NCBI GenBank assembly: GCA_023974075.1
Contig: JAMFTG010000238.1
Span: 62,001-126,000, forward strand
Origin: Chaenocephalus aceratus
Taxonomy: Eukaryota; Chordata; Actinopteri; Perciformes; Channichthyidae
Direction of reading: 5' to 3'
DNA length: 64,000 nucleotides
Shown: positions 39,771-51,737 of the stretch, piece by piece
How the letters are laid out: each line of letters begins with the position of its first letter
Position numbering within the stretch: position 1 is the first letter of the stretch
The notes under the pieces: model-generated
The model's database searches: none
Seen by the model: only the letters and a program-made list of their open reading frames with translations
Told to the model about the DNA's origin: nothing
Program-made: the position numbers and the translations under genes

Positions 39771-41878
39771 TCGCGCGTCTCTCGGTCGTCTCCGGCCTCT
39801 GCCACGCTCAATCCCAAAGCCTCTAGTGCTCCCGGGGCTACAGCGTCCGCTATGCCTCTCTGGTCATCCCACTCGGCCAGGCACAACATTAGTCCTATCC
39901 ACCTTGGATCTCGTGAGCACACTGGGTGTTTCACATCGCCCCTCAAGGACACGGGGGGCCAACGCGCGGTCAGTTGATCGAACAGAGGTATCCCGGTTTC
40001 GCTGACAAACCTGTCCGGGAACACGTATTGCCTCGGGACCTTCTCGTCCCCGGTCCGAGGCGGACGGGCCTCTCTCTCTAGGTTGTCGGGTAGCTCCCTG
40101 AAGACATAGGCGCGGGCGCCCGCTCGCATCCTGCGCTCCGCGGTGACCACTACGCAGCGGCCAATCTGGCGAGCGAGCTTCAGCGTCTCCTCCCTCCCCC
40201 GCCGTACCACAATCGCGATCCTCGGGCGAGTGGGATACACACCGGGGGAGAGTCTGTCTGCCAGGGCGAGCGTTCCCATGACTAGGTTCAGAACCCTGTC
40301 CCCCGCTGCGTCCGAGGAGCCCTGTACAAAAACAGGTCTCAGTCCGCACCCGTACACCAGCACGGTACAGACATCGTACATCAGGGAGAAGAACTTGTGT
40401 GGTCTGTAATACTTGACCAGAGTTCCCCGCTCGTCCAGTCTCGCTCTGGCCCCGTGGGCTTCGTTGTGCACCGGCTCGAAGAACACGTGCCCTTCCTTGC
40501 AAGGGAAACTGGGCACAAATTCAATCTCTAGACGAGAATCGAGTAAAAGGAAACTCGAAACACCCCTCTCGCGCCACTCGCAGTTCACGGTGATGTGTCG
40601 CGGATTCCTTTCTTCTTCTTCTTCTTCTTCTTCTTCTTCTTCTTCTTCTTCTTCTTCTTCGCCTTCTCGATCTTCGCCTTCGTGTTCCATCCCTTCCTCG
40701 TGTCTATCTTCTATTTCGCGGAGCCCGTCCTTGCTCTCATCCGAGGCCAGGGAATCGTCTTCGTTCAGTCTAGAGTAGGACTCCTTGTAGTCGATTAGGT
40801 GCCAGAACCTTTCTCTCATAGGTATCAGTCTCCCATCGGAGCACCTCTTCCACCCTCGCGGCTGCTTCCCGTGCCACGAGCACCCACCGGGGCCTCGAGC
40901 GAGCGCATCCCTAGAGTCCGTCCTTCCTGACTCCCATCTGTACTTTAACTCGGACACCTTGGAACAAAAGGAACCCGGGTCCCTCTTTGACCAGGGTAAG
41001 GGTCTCGTCCAGGTTTCGGGGCCGCGCACTCCGCTCGGAAGGCTACTCAGCTCGCAGAACACGCTCAGCGAACCCGGGCAACGAACGTGCACCTCGGCCA
41101 CGTCGCTCTCGCCTCCTTTCGCGCCGTCCACTGGCGTCCTGATGATCGCGTGCACCCCTGGCTCCCCTTGCATCACAGACACCTTCAACGTACCCGGGTT
41201 AGAGTGCAACACCAGGTTTCCGGCCGAGCTCACGCGTATGACCCGTTTGGACTTTGAGAGCAGAACCTTCACGTCCTCCCTGTCTCCGCAAGGCTCCTTG
41301 CAGGACACCAGGTACCCGGTGGCACTTGTTCTCAGAACGTCTAAACCCGGTGGTAGAGTGTGAGTCCAGCCTTCCGAAACCGAGTCCGCTTCGGGGGTGA
41401 ACACGGTCACCGCGCGCGACCTGAATGGTCCGGTGGCACCCGCGAGCCAGGCCAGCGCTCGCTGTAGGTAATTGTAGACCCCGTATCTCAGGCATCTGAT
41501 CTCCAGGTCTTCGTGCACCTCTCCCGAGAGCATTCTGTCAGCCAGGGCTTCCACGAAGCCGGAAGAGGAGCACACCGAGGTGTGGACGAACGAGCCCTCG
41601 TCGAGACCACCGATCCGCTCGGTGCCCTCGCTACCGGGGTCCTCGGCCTCGCGACAGGGAGACGCGTACCACTCTCCGGGACCCACTATCGTGATCAGGT
41701 TCGCCATCGGGACCAGAGCCTGGCGATTGAACGTGTTCAGTCCTTTGTTCACTACCTTGCACAGGCCTCTGGTCCAGACCCTTTCCGCTGGGCACGTGAG
41801 CACGCGAGAACACAATACGTCAAAGCCTCTCCATTCCGCCGGGTCCCGGATTCGAGCGGATCTAGAGTCGATTTCCAC
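39767..41878 (-). CDS. Large protein with polyglutamate tract, unknown
   Basis: A 703-residue protein. A (GAA)n tract (40612-40660 on the plus strand as TTC repeats) encodes about 17 Glu in an acidic linker near residue 420. It separates an N-terminal part (VKVLLSKSKRVIRVSSAGNL, beta-rich) from a C-terminal part (FFSLMYDVCTVLVYGCGL, RIAIVVRRGREETLKLA). The ATG overlaps the 3' end of the 43262 frame by 17 bases, so the two may be one gene with a shift or two overlapping genes. No family recognised. Confidence 0.5.
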   Translation of the reverse strand: MEIDSRSARIRDPAEWRGFDVLCSRVLTCPAERVWTRGLCKVVNKGLNTFNRQALVPMANLITIVGPGEWYASPCREAEDPGSEGTERIGGLDEGSFVHTSVCSSSGFVEALADRMLSGEVHEDLEIRCLRYGVYNYLQRALAWLAGATGPFRSRAVTVFTPEADSVSEGWTHTLPPGLDVLRTSATGYLVSCKEPCGDREDVKVLLSKSKRVIRVSSAGNLVLHSNPGTLKVSVMQGEPGVHAIIRTPVDGAKGGESDVAEVHVRCPGSLSVFCELSSLPSGVRGPETWTRPLPWSKRDPGSFCSKVSELKYRWESGRTDSRDALARGPGGCSWHGKQPRGWKRCSDGRLIPMRERFWHLIDYKESYSRLNEDDSLASDESKDGLREIEDRHEEGMEHEGEDREGEEEEEEEEEEEEEEEEERNPRHITVNCEWRERGVSSFLLLDSRLEIEFVPSFPCKEGHVFFEPVHNEAHGARARLDERGTLVKYYRPHKFFSLMYDVCTVLVYGCGLRPVFVQGSSDAAGDRVLNLVMGTLALADRLSPGVYPTRPRIAIVVRRGREETLKLARQIGRCVVVTAERRMRAGARAYVFRELPDNLEREARPPRTGDEKVPRQYVFPDRFVSETGIPLFDQLTARWPPVSLRGDVKHPVCSRDPRWIGLMLCLAEWDDQRGIADAVAPGALEALGLSVAEAGDDRETRE

Positions 41879-43441
41879 GCGTCCCGGCGCGCCGCTCCCT
41901 TCGTTCGCACTTGCCTCCCCGGAGCTCTTTCCCCCCCGAGGAGAACCCGACAGGAGGGCCGGAACAGAGCCACTTTACAGTAGGGGCGTTAGAACCCGGG
42001 TCTCCGATGACACTCAGCGACTCGGAGAGGGGATACTCCAGTTCCCAGTTGCGATCTAGATACCCCTCACCCGGGGCCTTGCCGAACGTCCATCGGGAGC
42101 GTATCAGTCTCGACCAAGATCTCGGGTTCACCTGGTACCCCTCTAAGGGATCCCGGCCTCCGCGGCGCATGAACATCTCCTCGATCACCGAGCTCTTGTC
42201 CTTACAGTTGATGCGTTCTCGCGGCTCTATCGGATCCGGACCGGGCCACTCGGGGTCTTCTTTCTTCAACACTTCCGTCCTGTACAGCGAGCTGCTCTCT
42301 ACCACCACCGCGACAGACTCCAGCTTCTGCACCAAGGGCCCCTTGTCCCTCAGGTAGAATAACGGGGACTCGGACGCGAACGCTACAGTGTACCCGTCTA
42401 CCACCGTGGTCCCGGGATACCGGTTGACGCCCGAGGACTTTCTAGCCAGCCGCATGAACGTCCAATCCCCCAGACTGGTCCTGACCTCGCTCGGGAAACT
42501 CTCTACTTTCTCAAACTCGAACACGGGCCCGAGTGTCCTGGAGTAGGCCAGCAGGAGGAGCTCCTCTTCGTCTCCGCGTGGCAACAGCTCGGACCCGCTC
42601 CCGAGCTCGGAGGGCCGCACGGGCTTCGGGAAGCAACACCTAGACAGTAGAGGCGCTAGCCTGTGATCCTGCGCGCACAGGAAGGCTCCGATCGTGTTCA
42701 ACCTGACCCTCTGCGAGTGGAAGGGCGCCTCCGTGCCCCGCGTCCACGCCGAGGCGCCTCTGTGTCTACTCAGGGTGATCAACTTGTACACGGGAAAGCA
42801 GTGGACCCTGCAGCTTTCCGCCAAATGGCTGAGGAGAGCATACACGGGCGACAGCTCACCCCTTCCGTGCAGTGCAAACTCGTAGTCGAGCATCACGTCT
42901 CCCACGACCATGTCCGGAACGCAGGGGTGCACGGATCTGTAGAACCAGGTCAGACACGCGCTCACGTCAAAGTTCTTCTTTGCGCCCCGCGTGACAGAGA
43001 CCCTGGCACAGTGTCCCAGTAGCACGGCCTCGTCCAAGCACGCCTCGTAGACCGAGCCGCATTCGCCCGAGGCCCTGTCGGCCCTAGCCCGGGAGCTCCG
43101 GTTCGGACGAGGGTTTACGGTCAGGTTCAGATTGTATTCCGAAAGGGGGTACGAGAGCATCTCCTCTTCGCTCTCCTCCAAATTGGTTTCTCTGGCGATC
43201 TCTATAGAAGGGAAGAACTCCCCGTCCCCTATGGCAGAGGGACCATCGGCGCACGGGCCCATGCGTCTCCTTTGCTTTCCGAGCCAAGATCTCCTGTACA
43301 GAGGGCCCTGGCACCCGGGGTCCTCGATGTCCGGCTCGTCGATGGCAACCTCGAACGTGCACTGCTGCTCGCCTCCTCTTCGCTCGCCTCCTCTTCGCTC
43401 GCCTCCTCTTCGCTCGCCTCCTCTTCGCTCGTCCCTTCCAT
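41862..43441 (-). CDS. Unknown protein with N-terminal SEEEA repeats, possible frameshift
   Basis: The main frame runs 43262-41862 (466 residues) with globular, Cys-containing sequence. Upstream in another frame (43441-43229) lies MEGT followed by four SEEEA repeats from a 15-bp tandem repeat (GCCTCCTCTTCGCTC on the plus strand, 43371-43435). That frame probably supplies the true N-terminus through one frame change around 43230-43270. Acidic repeats followed by a globular domain suit a tegument or nuclear protein; no family recognised. Confidence 0.45.
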
Positions 43442-43479
43442 CCGAGTGCGCAGAGCCGGATAGCGCGTACAGTTCCTAC

Positions 43480-43958
43480 TCCCTACCCTAGAGGAGAAAG
43501 CCGTTCATGTGGCATATCGGAGTTCGGTAGTTGTACATATAGCAAGTGCAAACGTGTGACAATAATGACTAGGTATCTCTGAAACCGGTAGCTATGTACT
43601 GTTTTTTTACGTCATGTATTATTACTATTATTGTTACTGTTATTATACCTATATGGCCTTAGCGGACCGGTGTAACTTGTACTGTGGCTGCACTCGCTGA
43701 ATAGTGAAACCAAAACCACACATTTGCAACGGTGCATAACCGATGTAATAGCGTATCTGTAAAGGTCCACTGTGTCCTTCTCAGAGACATTTCGTTACGA
43801 TCTGTATTGAGTGTATTATGTTGTGACCTGTTTCGTTGTCTGTGGTCATACTGTGTATGTGATGCATGTTGAATAAACCAGTAACGCTGACACGAGTTCG
43901 ATTCAAAATCGAGAGTCTTTTATTTTATTCATTTGACATAGGGAATATATATATATAT

Positions 43959-43992
<34 letters not shown>

Positions 43993-44389
43993 ACTAGAGT
44001 GGATTGTACAGTTCAGTCCGGTGCCATGCGAGTATAACAAAAAAACAATAATGAAAACAAAACCACATATATGCAACGGTGCAAAAGCCGGTCCAGCTTC
44101 ACACATCGTGGTCATACTGTGTATGTGATGCATGTTGAATAAACCAGTAACGCTGACATGAGTTCGATTCAAAGTCGAGAGTCTTTTATTTTATTCATTT
44201 GACATAGGGAATATATATATATATATATATATAACACACACACACACACACACACAGGACTAGAGTGGATTGTACAGTTCAGTCCGGTGCCATGCGAGTA
44301 TAACAAAAAACAATAATGAAAACAAAACCACATATATGCAACGGTGCGTAACCCCATGTGACATCGTGTCTGCAAAAGCGGGTCCAGCT
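43480..44389. other. Intergenic region with tandem duplication
   Basis: No gene seen. Copies at about 43850-44090 and 44110-44350 share GATGCATGTTGAATAAACCAGTAACG (plus-strand poly(A) signal), TCTTTTATTTTATTCATTTGACATAGGGAATATATA (minus-strand poly(A) signal plus TA run), an (AC)n run, GGACTAGAGTGGATTGTACAG and ACCACATATATGCAACGGTGC. Each copy can terminate transcripts from both sides. Confidence 0.8.
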
Positions 44390-47300
44390 TCACACATCGT
44401 GATATTGGGCAGTGTTTCTCGTATCTAGGTCCGCGCGCGTAGGATGTACAACGGGCTCCGCTATTATGGCTTTGTTCCATTTGAAAGGCCGAGTCTGTAG
44501 CGCAATGCAGAAAGGCCCGTACGGCTCGATGGCCGACACCTTTCGGTCCAGCGTGTCCACCTTGATACCTTCGTAGCCTCCGGGGCCTAGTATAGTATCC
44601 GTGGCACTCTCCGTGAACATGCACAGGTTGTACACCCGGGTGAGAAAGTACTCGTCTCCAGGGTCAGCGTTTCGCGGGGCATCGCAAGCGGTTCCTGAAT
44701 TTGCTAGCACCCCCTCGGGGCTATTCAGAGCTTGTTGCAGTTCACCGGGTAAACATTTAAACAGGTCCAGCTCTACCAGTGTCGTGCGAACGGTAGCTAA
44801 GCCTTCCTCCCCTAGCGATGCGGGATCGGTGCCCGACCACATGTACACAGTGTCGACCAGGCACGCGAGCATGTCCACTCTGAATCCATTGCCCCATCTC
44901 CAGATCCTTTCGGGTCGTATACACTTCATAGTGAAACCCAGAACCCTGAGAGATAGAATCTGCACCCGTAGGAGGCATTGCGTGACACGGTAAGCCAGGG
45001 TGGCTCTCTCCGTGGCAGACAATGTCATATCTCGGTGCCGCGTGCCTAGGTTCCACTCCCCCACGGCCTCGCCCACGAAGAAACCTGGAACCTTTTCACC
45101 CGCGAAAGGGACCGTTGCCATCTGCAACGTGAACGTCCTGGATACGAACGGGTGTACTTGAAGGCTAGTGTGCATGTCCATGATTGTTTCCAACACCTCG
45201 GAGTCCGCACCGAGCACCCTGTGGATGATGAGTCCGTGCACGTCGACCATTGTGCCGACTGCACCCAGGTCGGCCTGTTTACCGGGTTTCAGTGTCAGGA
45301 GAGTACATTTTTGGTCCCTACTCATACAGGGCAAATCCCCGAGTATCAGCCCCACGTGTTGAAATCCGTGACGCTGAGGCCTAGACAGATCTACCTGTGT
45401 GTAGGTTTGGGGTTTTATCTTGCAGCTCGCCTCTCTGAAAGGAATCCGTCTCTCGTAGACCATGAGAGCAGGAAGGCACAGTCCGCGTTTCAGCTGCTTG
45501 CTAGTTTCATCCCTGGTAAATGGGGAACTCTCCTCTCGGGAAAATTCCGCTCGATGGAAGATGCCACCCTCTCCTATCCCCCAACCGGCGTTCGGTGGTA
45601 TCGCTGACAAACCCTCACACGGTGCAAGTCCCCGTTCTGTATGCGCGTTTCCAACCATTACGCTCTTCCTCCCTTCGAGCTTTGCAGACGTGACGAGATA
45701 GGTCATTCTACAAGGTAACGGAAATCCAAGTTTGTTCACCTGGGTAGAGGTGAAACCATTCAACCGCCAACGTGGACACGTCTTCAGCAGCTGCAATTGG
45801 GTGACCCCCGTCAAATCGGGAGCGGGTTCATCGGCCGAGCTGTTCGCTCCCAGTCTCCGAGCGTAGGGATCGCGATAAGGGGACAGCGACTCGCTCTCTC
45901 GATTGATCATTGTCCTGAGTGCGGACGCGTCGGGGTAGCTGCTTTCGAACAGCTGGCACAGCATTTCAGACGCCCGGGCATCCTCCGTGCTAGAGACGAA
46001 AACCGCGCTTCCCGGGCCCGTATCACGGGCGTTGGACCGAGTGCCTTTGCTCTGTGCGAGTGACGCGTCTGGGTCGGACGAATCTGGGCACTCGTGTCCC
46101 AACAGCTTGAACAGAATATCAGAGGCCGGGTCCCAATAGCGGACCTCCTCCGTGCTAGAGATGGAAACGGCACTTTTCGGTGCGAGCGATGTATCTGGGT
46201 CATATGGATCCGGGTAGCCGCATCCCATCAGCTCGAAGAGAATGTCATAGGCCGGGTCCCGATAGCAGACCTCCTCTGTGCTATAGATGGAAACCGCACT
46301 TCCCGAGCTCGTATCCCTGGCGTTGGACCCGGGGCGTTCGCTCGGTGAGAGTGATACATCTAGGTCACCCTCGGTCTCCCGTGCCTCAGACGCCGCATGT
46401 GCACCAGGTGTCCTCGTTTGAAATATACGAGTCACCCGGGCCCGTATTACCAGGCGCCTCGCCGGGATCGCGGTCAGGACTTTGGTTATCCGGGTACACC
46501 TCTGACGCGGCCCCGGTTGGGGGAGAAGAAGAAGAAGAAGAAGAAGAAGAAGAAGAAGAAGAAGAAGAAGAAGAAGAAGAAGAGACGTAGCTTTTTCCGG
46601 GAGCTCCCCCGTCTCCCGGTTGGTCCTTGGGCAATTACCCGCCACGTCTCTTACGCCGACCCCTGTGTCATTGTGGGTGCGGTACACCCTCTTATGTTCC
46701 GCCGCAGGTATGTCCTCGGTGTTGGAGCGCTTGCTGGTCTGACCGCATCCCGTGGCGCTGTCACCTGAGGCGTCGCACAAACCACTCGGGTTCAAACTGG
46801 GTTTGTGAACCGTCAACGCCCTGAGCAAGGCCCGGGTGCTCTCTGGTTTGCACGTGGTGAATCCGCTCCGTCCGTCCCTGATATCCGAGGCTTCCCGGTC
46901 CGAGAGCGACTCTATAACGCTGACACGCATTGGGTGCGGCACGCCCAGAGCTAGCAGTCTGGCGCTTATAGCGTCGTGCGTTCTAGCGTGCTCACCTAGC
47001 CACACTTCAGGCACGTCCACGTTGCTCGCGTCCCTAACGCCGGCAGACTTCGGTCTCAACGCGGACCACGCGTTGTCATTCACCAGCCCGGTCCTACAAA
47101 ACTCATCCCAGTCTCTGTCCCAGCGAGTAGCGTTGCCCGAGCGAGCATCACCGATGTGACGCGTATCGTACGAGCCTTGGGCGTCCCACCAGGCCCTGAA
47201 CACGCGCAGCTCCTCGAGCGCGACCGTCTCGCCGTCCAGTCGCGCGTTCGAGATACACCAGGCCAGACTAGCGCACGCCGCGTGGAACGCCTTCTCGTCA

Positions 47301-48628
47301 TTCGGCAGGTTCCTAGACCTGTACATCCTAGACAAAGACACGAATGGCAACAAGGACAGCACCTCTCCGTCTGTCCGTTGACAAAGAAGGCCGTGGTGAG
47401 CTTAGGTTCTTTGCGCTCTCCCTCCACGTAGAATCGCCTGGGCGGCCTCATGTCTCGCAGGCACATCTCTCTGAGAGAGCCCATGACACCCAGCAATACC
47501 TTTTGGGTGACGAGAGCGAGCCTCCGGTCTGGTCCGCTTCTCATCCAAGAGCTCAAGGTCTGCCACTGGTGACCGAGAGTCGTAACCACGTGCATCACCA
47601 TCCCATAACGGTGGCCTACTTCCTCCAAGACCACGCAATCGAGCCGGGGTTCCAGCGCGCTGCTGCAGTCCGTGGCTCCGCGAGCAGCATCTCTCTCCGA
47701 CCCGTATTGCAAAGCGCGGCTCTTCTCGCGTTGCACGCGATCGCGATCGACCTTAGGATCTCTTCCACGTGTAGTCTCGGGATCGGAACACTCAACGCGT
47801 ACGTAGACACCGGTCCTTCGGTCAGCGTGCGTATCCTACACGGCGATCCTATGGCATCGGGACGCGCAGGTGCCCGGGGCGCCCACACCTCGTGACACAG
47901 ACATCGTTTCGCCAGGAACGTGTAGAGGGGCTCTGGTTTTCTGTTTGCGAACGGTTCGAGCCTGGGGTTCCACGCGTGCCCCTCCGTGTGCAACTCGAGA
48001 TAGCTCGGTATAGACACCTGCAATTCCCTGCTGCCCCGCCTGTCTTGAAATCTCCACCACGTTTTCAGGAAGGTCAAGGAATCCAACCCTTCTAATGCTC
48101 GAGTCGCACTTTGGAGAACTGGGCCTCTGAGCCGCTCAAACACGTGGCCCGCGATACGGTCCCTAGAAGCTTTGCTTCTGTGAAAGCTGTAGCGTTTCAC
48201 CCGCGCCAGGTCCATGAAGAGCATCACAAAGTAAGGCGTGTGCATAACAGCCAGGTGTTCCAAGCGCCTCAGGTTCAACTCGCTGCCCGGAACGCTCTCC
48301 CCGGGCTACGTCCTCGGGGTACCAGGTCTCGTATCTGAACTCGTCTGTCACAATTATGTGCTGGCACAGTACGCAGCGATCCGCGACCCCGTTCCCGAAA
48401 AACCCGCTGAGTCCAAAGGGACCCGGTATCTCGCCGCGGTGGTAGTAGAAGTCCTTATGGCCCTTGTCAACCGAGTAACCGTCCGGGGCCGGCCCCGGGC
48501 CACTGGTAGTTGTACAGGTGACGGACCGCATCCTCCAGGGTTTCGAATCCTTCACAGTCATCCAGGGCCCCGGCGTGGAAAGCAGCAGCCACGGTCTTCC
48601 ACTTGACCACATCGTCTTCGCGGTCCAT
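44390..48628 (-). pseudogene. Giant gene with C-terminal kinase-like region, frameshifted
   Basis: The start is an ATG at 48628 (MDREDDVVKWKTV). Sense runs through three frames: 48628-48470, then 48440-48280 with GFFGNGVADRCVLCQ, then 48278-47616, and after another change 47362-44390 (990 residues). The CxxC region is faintly BIR-like. In the 990-residue frame a (GAA)n tract (46530-46580) would encode about 24 Leu; a neighbouring frame reads it as Ser, so sense probably shifts there. Three repeats of STEEVRYWDPASDILFKLLG precede the C-terminal third. That region resembles a protein-kinase C-lobe (LAYRVTQCLLRVQ, GFTMKCIRPERIWRW, then FRVDML) but lacks the HRD and DFG residues, so at most it is a pseudokinase. 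Confidence 0.4.
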
Positions 48629-48857
48629 CGCGGGTACTATACAAAAAGCTAAAGAGATAAAGGGTAATTGTTTACATACACAAACTATAACCAAATAAAC
48701 AAATAACACGGGAGCCAAAGGCAGCCCCCGTGGCGCTTAGAGATGTGTAAATATCACATCTAACGAAAAGTCCGTGCACGGTGTGACAGCGTCAGTGTCC
48801 CGCGTGCCGGGTAACAAATTACTCTACTACAGCACGCACGTTCGAATGTCACAGCTC
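48629..48857. other. Short intergenic region
   Basis: Between two minus-strand genes; AT-rich with ACCAAATAAACAAATAACACG. No gene seen. Confidence 0.4.
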
Positions 48858-49708
48858 TCAAAGTCTGAATATGTTCAGGTTCGGGTCGTTGTCCATGACC
48901 GTGTGGGATACCATGATCTTGTATTGCCTCCCCGGTGCGTGGTAGTACAAGGTGTGCTGCACGGAAATAGACAGGCAACTGGTCCCGTTCTGAGCGAGGG
49001 CCCACTCTACCAGCGACCTCTTAAACTCCTCGGTGATGTTCGACCCGAGCCCGCACCACGCCCCGCAGCTAAAGGGCGTGGGTTGACAGTGGGAGAGGCC
49101 AGGTAGCGAGTACCAGGAAGCGAAAGCCGACTCGGGCGGAGAAGGGGTCCCCATTCTACTCCTACTGCCCGAGATCCGTCCGATCGCGTGCGTCGCCACG
49201 TTAAAGTCCCCGGTGAAGTACGTGTGTAGGAAAAAACGATTCGTTCGCGATAGGAGGCTCGGGCATGAGCCCGGGGAACGTATCCGTGTCCATGAGTATG
49301 TACCTCACCCCGTGTACTTGGTTCTTGTAGTCTACCATCTGCACCTCCTTGGGCAGATCGTTGGCGAGACCGAAGAGCCACGAGAGGACCTTACATTCGA
49401 CCTCTTGGAAATTGCAGATGTGGTTGCACCAGACCAGGGCCTGTAGCCCTCGCACTCTCGGGATCGCTTCGAAACAGGCGGTTCTGGTCTCGAACCCCTT
49501 CCACCTCAGGTCGATGACACACACCCGCTCTCTCCGCATGGCTACTTCGTGGTGCTTGCACACGACAGGTGCGGGGTAGCGGGCTCGATGAGACCCAAGG
49601 CCGAAGCCTCTCCGAACAGTCTGTTCCCATATTCGTGCGCCGGCGATTCTGCGCAATCCACGTGTACGCCTTTATCACGTATTCCATTTCGTAGGCCAAA
49701 AGGGTCAT
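48858..49708 (-). pseudogene. Unknown protein, two frameshifts
   Basis: Sense begins in the frame with ATG at 49708 (MTLLAYEMEYVIKAYTWIAQN), though that frame is open higher up (to 50080) without an ATG. Near 49640 it moves to the frame 49656-49201 (VCKHHEVAMRRERVCVIDLRWKGF, VQMVDYKNQVHGVRYILMDTDTFPG), and at a six-T run on the minus strand (plus 49232-49237) it moves to 49199-48858 (SGSRSRMGTPSPPESAFASW...). VCVIDLRW and YILMDTDTF suggest a nuclease- or nucleotide-binding Rossmann-like core, but this is weak. Confidence 0.4.
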
Positions 49709-50013
49709 CTTCTTAGAACAGGCAGCAACAGTCCTCCCGCTCGGCGCTCTGCCCCCTGCCCTCTTGCCATCACGGGGCGTCTCGGTGTCACCGTGTACAA
49801 GAGGAGACGGGCTCGCCTCCACCGAGGCCCGCGCGTTCTCCCGTTCCGCGGGAAAGCGATTGGACGAAGGGCGAGATTTGCAAGGACACGGCTTATCGGT
49901 CGATGCGTTTCGGAGCAGCAGACCCGCCGTGTGTCTAAAGTTGAATCTGTGAGAGGGACACGGCTTCACGATCTCTTCCCTCAGATCGCCCAAATCGAAA
50001 CCTCTGCTCCCGG

Positions 50014-50022
50014 TATATATAT
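50014..50022 (+). promoter_or_regulatory. TATA box of Cys-rich gene
   Basis: TATATATAT about 75 bases before the ATG at 50096. The sequence is nearly symmetrical, so it could also serve the divergent gene. Confidence 0.55.
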
Positions 50023-50095
50023 CAGCTCGCCTATCACCGGGACGGGGTCCAGACTCAGCGACCTGAACAGCGAGCAGCACAGAACCGAGGGCTCC

Positions 50096-51503
50096 ATGGA
50101 TCGCAACCCCTATTTCACCGGGCGGGTCCCCGATGGTCTGTTGAGAGACTGTGACAGAAAGCGTGACGACACACTGGTGAGCACGGTCAGAAAGTCAACA
50201 ACCTTGTTCAGGAGAGTAGCAACGGTGAACTACAGGAACGTTGGAAAAGTCACCAAGAAGCAAGTCAAATCCTCCAGGGCCAAGTGCTTAGTGTGCCTGG
50301 TCACCTTGGTTAAAAGCAGCAAGGATAGACAACGTTCCGGCGTCAAAACTACGCTGTCGGTGCGACGTTAGGGTGTGCGTGACTTGTTTCAAAAACAACC
50401 CGACGTGGCACCTGTCCGAGCCGCACTTCACCGACTGTCTAACGGTACAGGGGTTCGTGTGCGCAGTGTGCGCCTGCTTCGAAGGCTCCAAGGAGAAAGT
50501 GTGCTGCGTGTGGATGTGCTCCCGGTGCTCATCCGAATGCCAGAAGCAAGGCGCCCCGTGTTCCAAGTGCTCAGGGGGGTTGGATCGCTGCTCCCGCAGA
50601 GAGGTCTGTGTCCTGTGGGGCGAGCCCGGGGGTCCGTGCGTGGGGACGGAGCGCGCGTGCGACGAGGAAAAGCTAGCGGACTACAAGGACGCGATCAGAG
50701 CGCGGGTCTTTGACAGGGTTTCGCAGAGCAGACACCTCTCGGCCTCGGCTCTGAGAACCCTTTTCCACGAATGCTTCGCACCTCAGGTGTGCACGTGTAA
50801 CCCCGAGAGCGAGCCAAACCCCATGTGCGCCAGCTGTACCCCGGTGCTCACAGTCATGCAACTACTGGCCAAACACCCGGCGCCCCTGGTCTCCTCCGTG
50901 TCCGAGCGTGCTATACCAGGAAGGTATCTGGCTCGCAACGTGTACGACAGAGCCCTGCTCACGAAGATGCTCAACGATCGGGATATGCCCCTGTGTGCCA
51001 ACGGACGATTGTGTAAGGGTATGCTGGTGCGCGCCGAGAACGATCCCGGCCCGCTGCCCTCGCTGATATCCCCCGAGTCGTACAAGGGGTTCGTCTCCAG
51101 CCGAGCCAGAGAGACAGGAGAGGTCGAGCACATTCACCGGTCTTGTTGTATCCTCTGTCTCCTGTTCAACCAGTCCGCTGCGGTCGCGCAGATGCTCAGC
51201 CCGGACGCACTACGTCACGAACCGCATCCGAGTGAGCCCGTGTATTACTTCAACGTGAAACTGTCCCCTGACCTCGGGGTCCCAGAGGCGTCCATGGACG
51301 AGTATCAAGGTTACCTAGTCAACTTTCAAGGCTCGGTGGGTAGCTATAAGCCGACTTACTACTACAATTGGAGAGACATGCTTAGGTCCCTAGGCAGGGA
51401 TGAGGTTGGGAGAATAAACTTTCTCACCTTTACACGGATGATGTGCAGCGCTGCGTGTTCCTTAGGGGCACGTGTTACCGGACCTATGATACGAGCAAAG
51501 TAA
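50096..51503 (+). pseudogene. Cys-rich protein, one frameshift
   Basis: The ATG at 50096 opens a frame of 91 residues ending at 50371 (with KCLVCLVTL). The sense continues in the frame 50373-51503 with CVTCFKNN, so a one- or two-base change sits at about 50365-50373. The second part has many CxxC pairs (CAVCACF, CSRCSSEC, CSKCSGG, CASC), suggesting several zinc sites, and a globular C-terminus (YYFNVKLSPDLG, YYYNWRDMLRSLG). The two parts are probably one protein of about 460 residues. The layout looks like a conserved viral zinc protein, but I cannot name it. Confidence 0.5.
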
Positions 51504-51683
51504 TCCGAACACTCTGATCCTCTGGCCGAGACTGTATAGCTACAGAGTATATAGTCGTCGGTGCAATCGATCGACCTGATGACATTAACACGGGCATCGG
51601 ATACGGGACACCCTCAACCTGAACATATCCAGTATCTGCAGCCTGCAACGAACTTACCTAGATGCTACCAGGGTGGCTATGGG

Positions 51684-51737
<54 letters not shown>

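Noticed and set aside
46500..46590. Real 24-leucine membrane segment
   Set aside because: It is the product of a (GAA)n tract in one frame; another frame reads Ser and fits the neighbouring sequence better.
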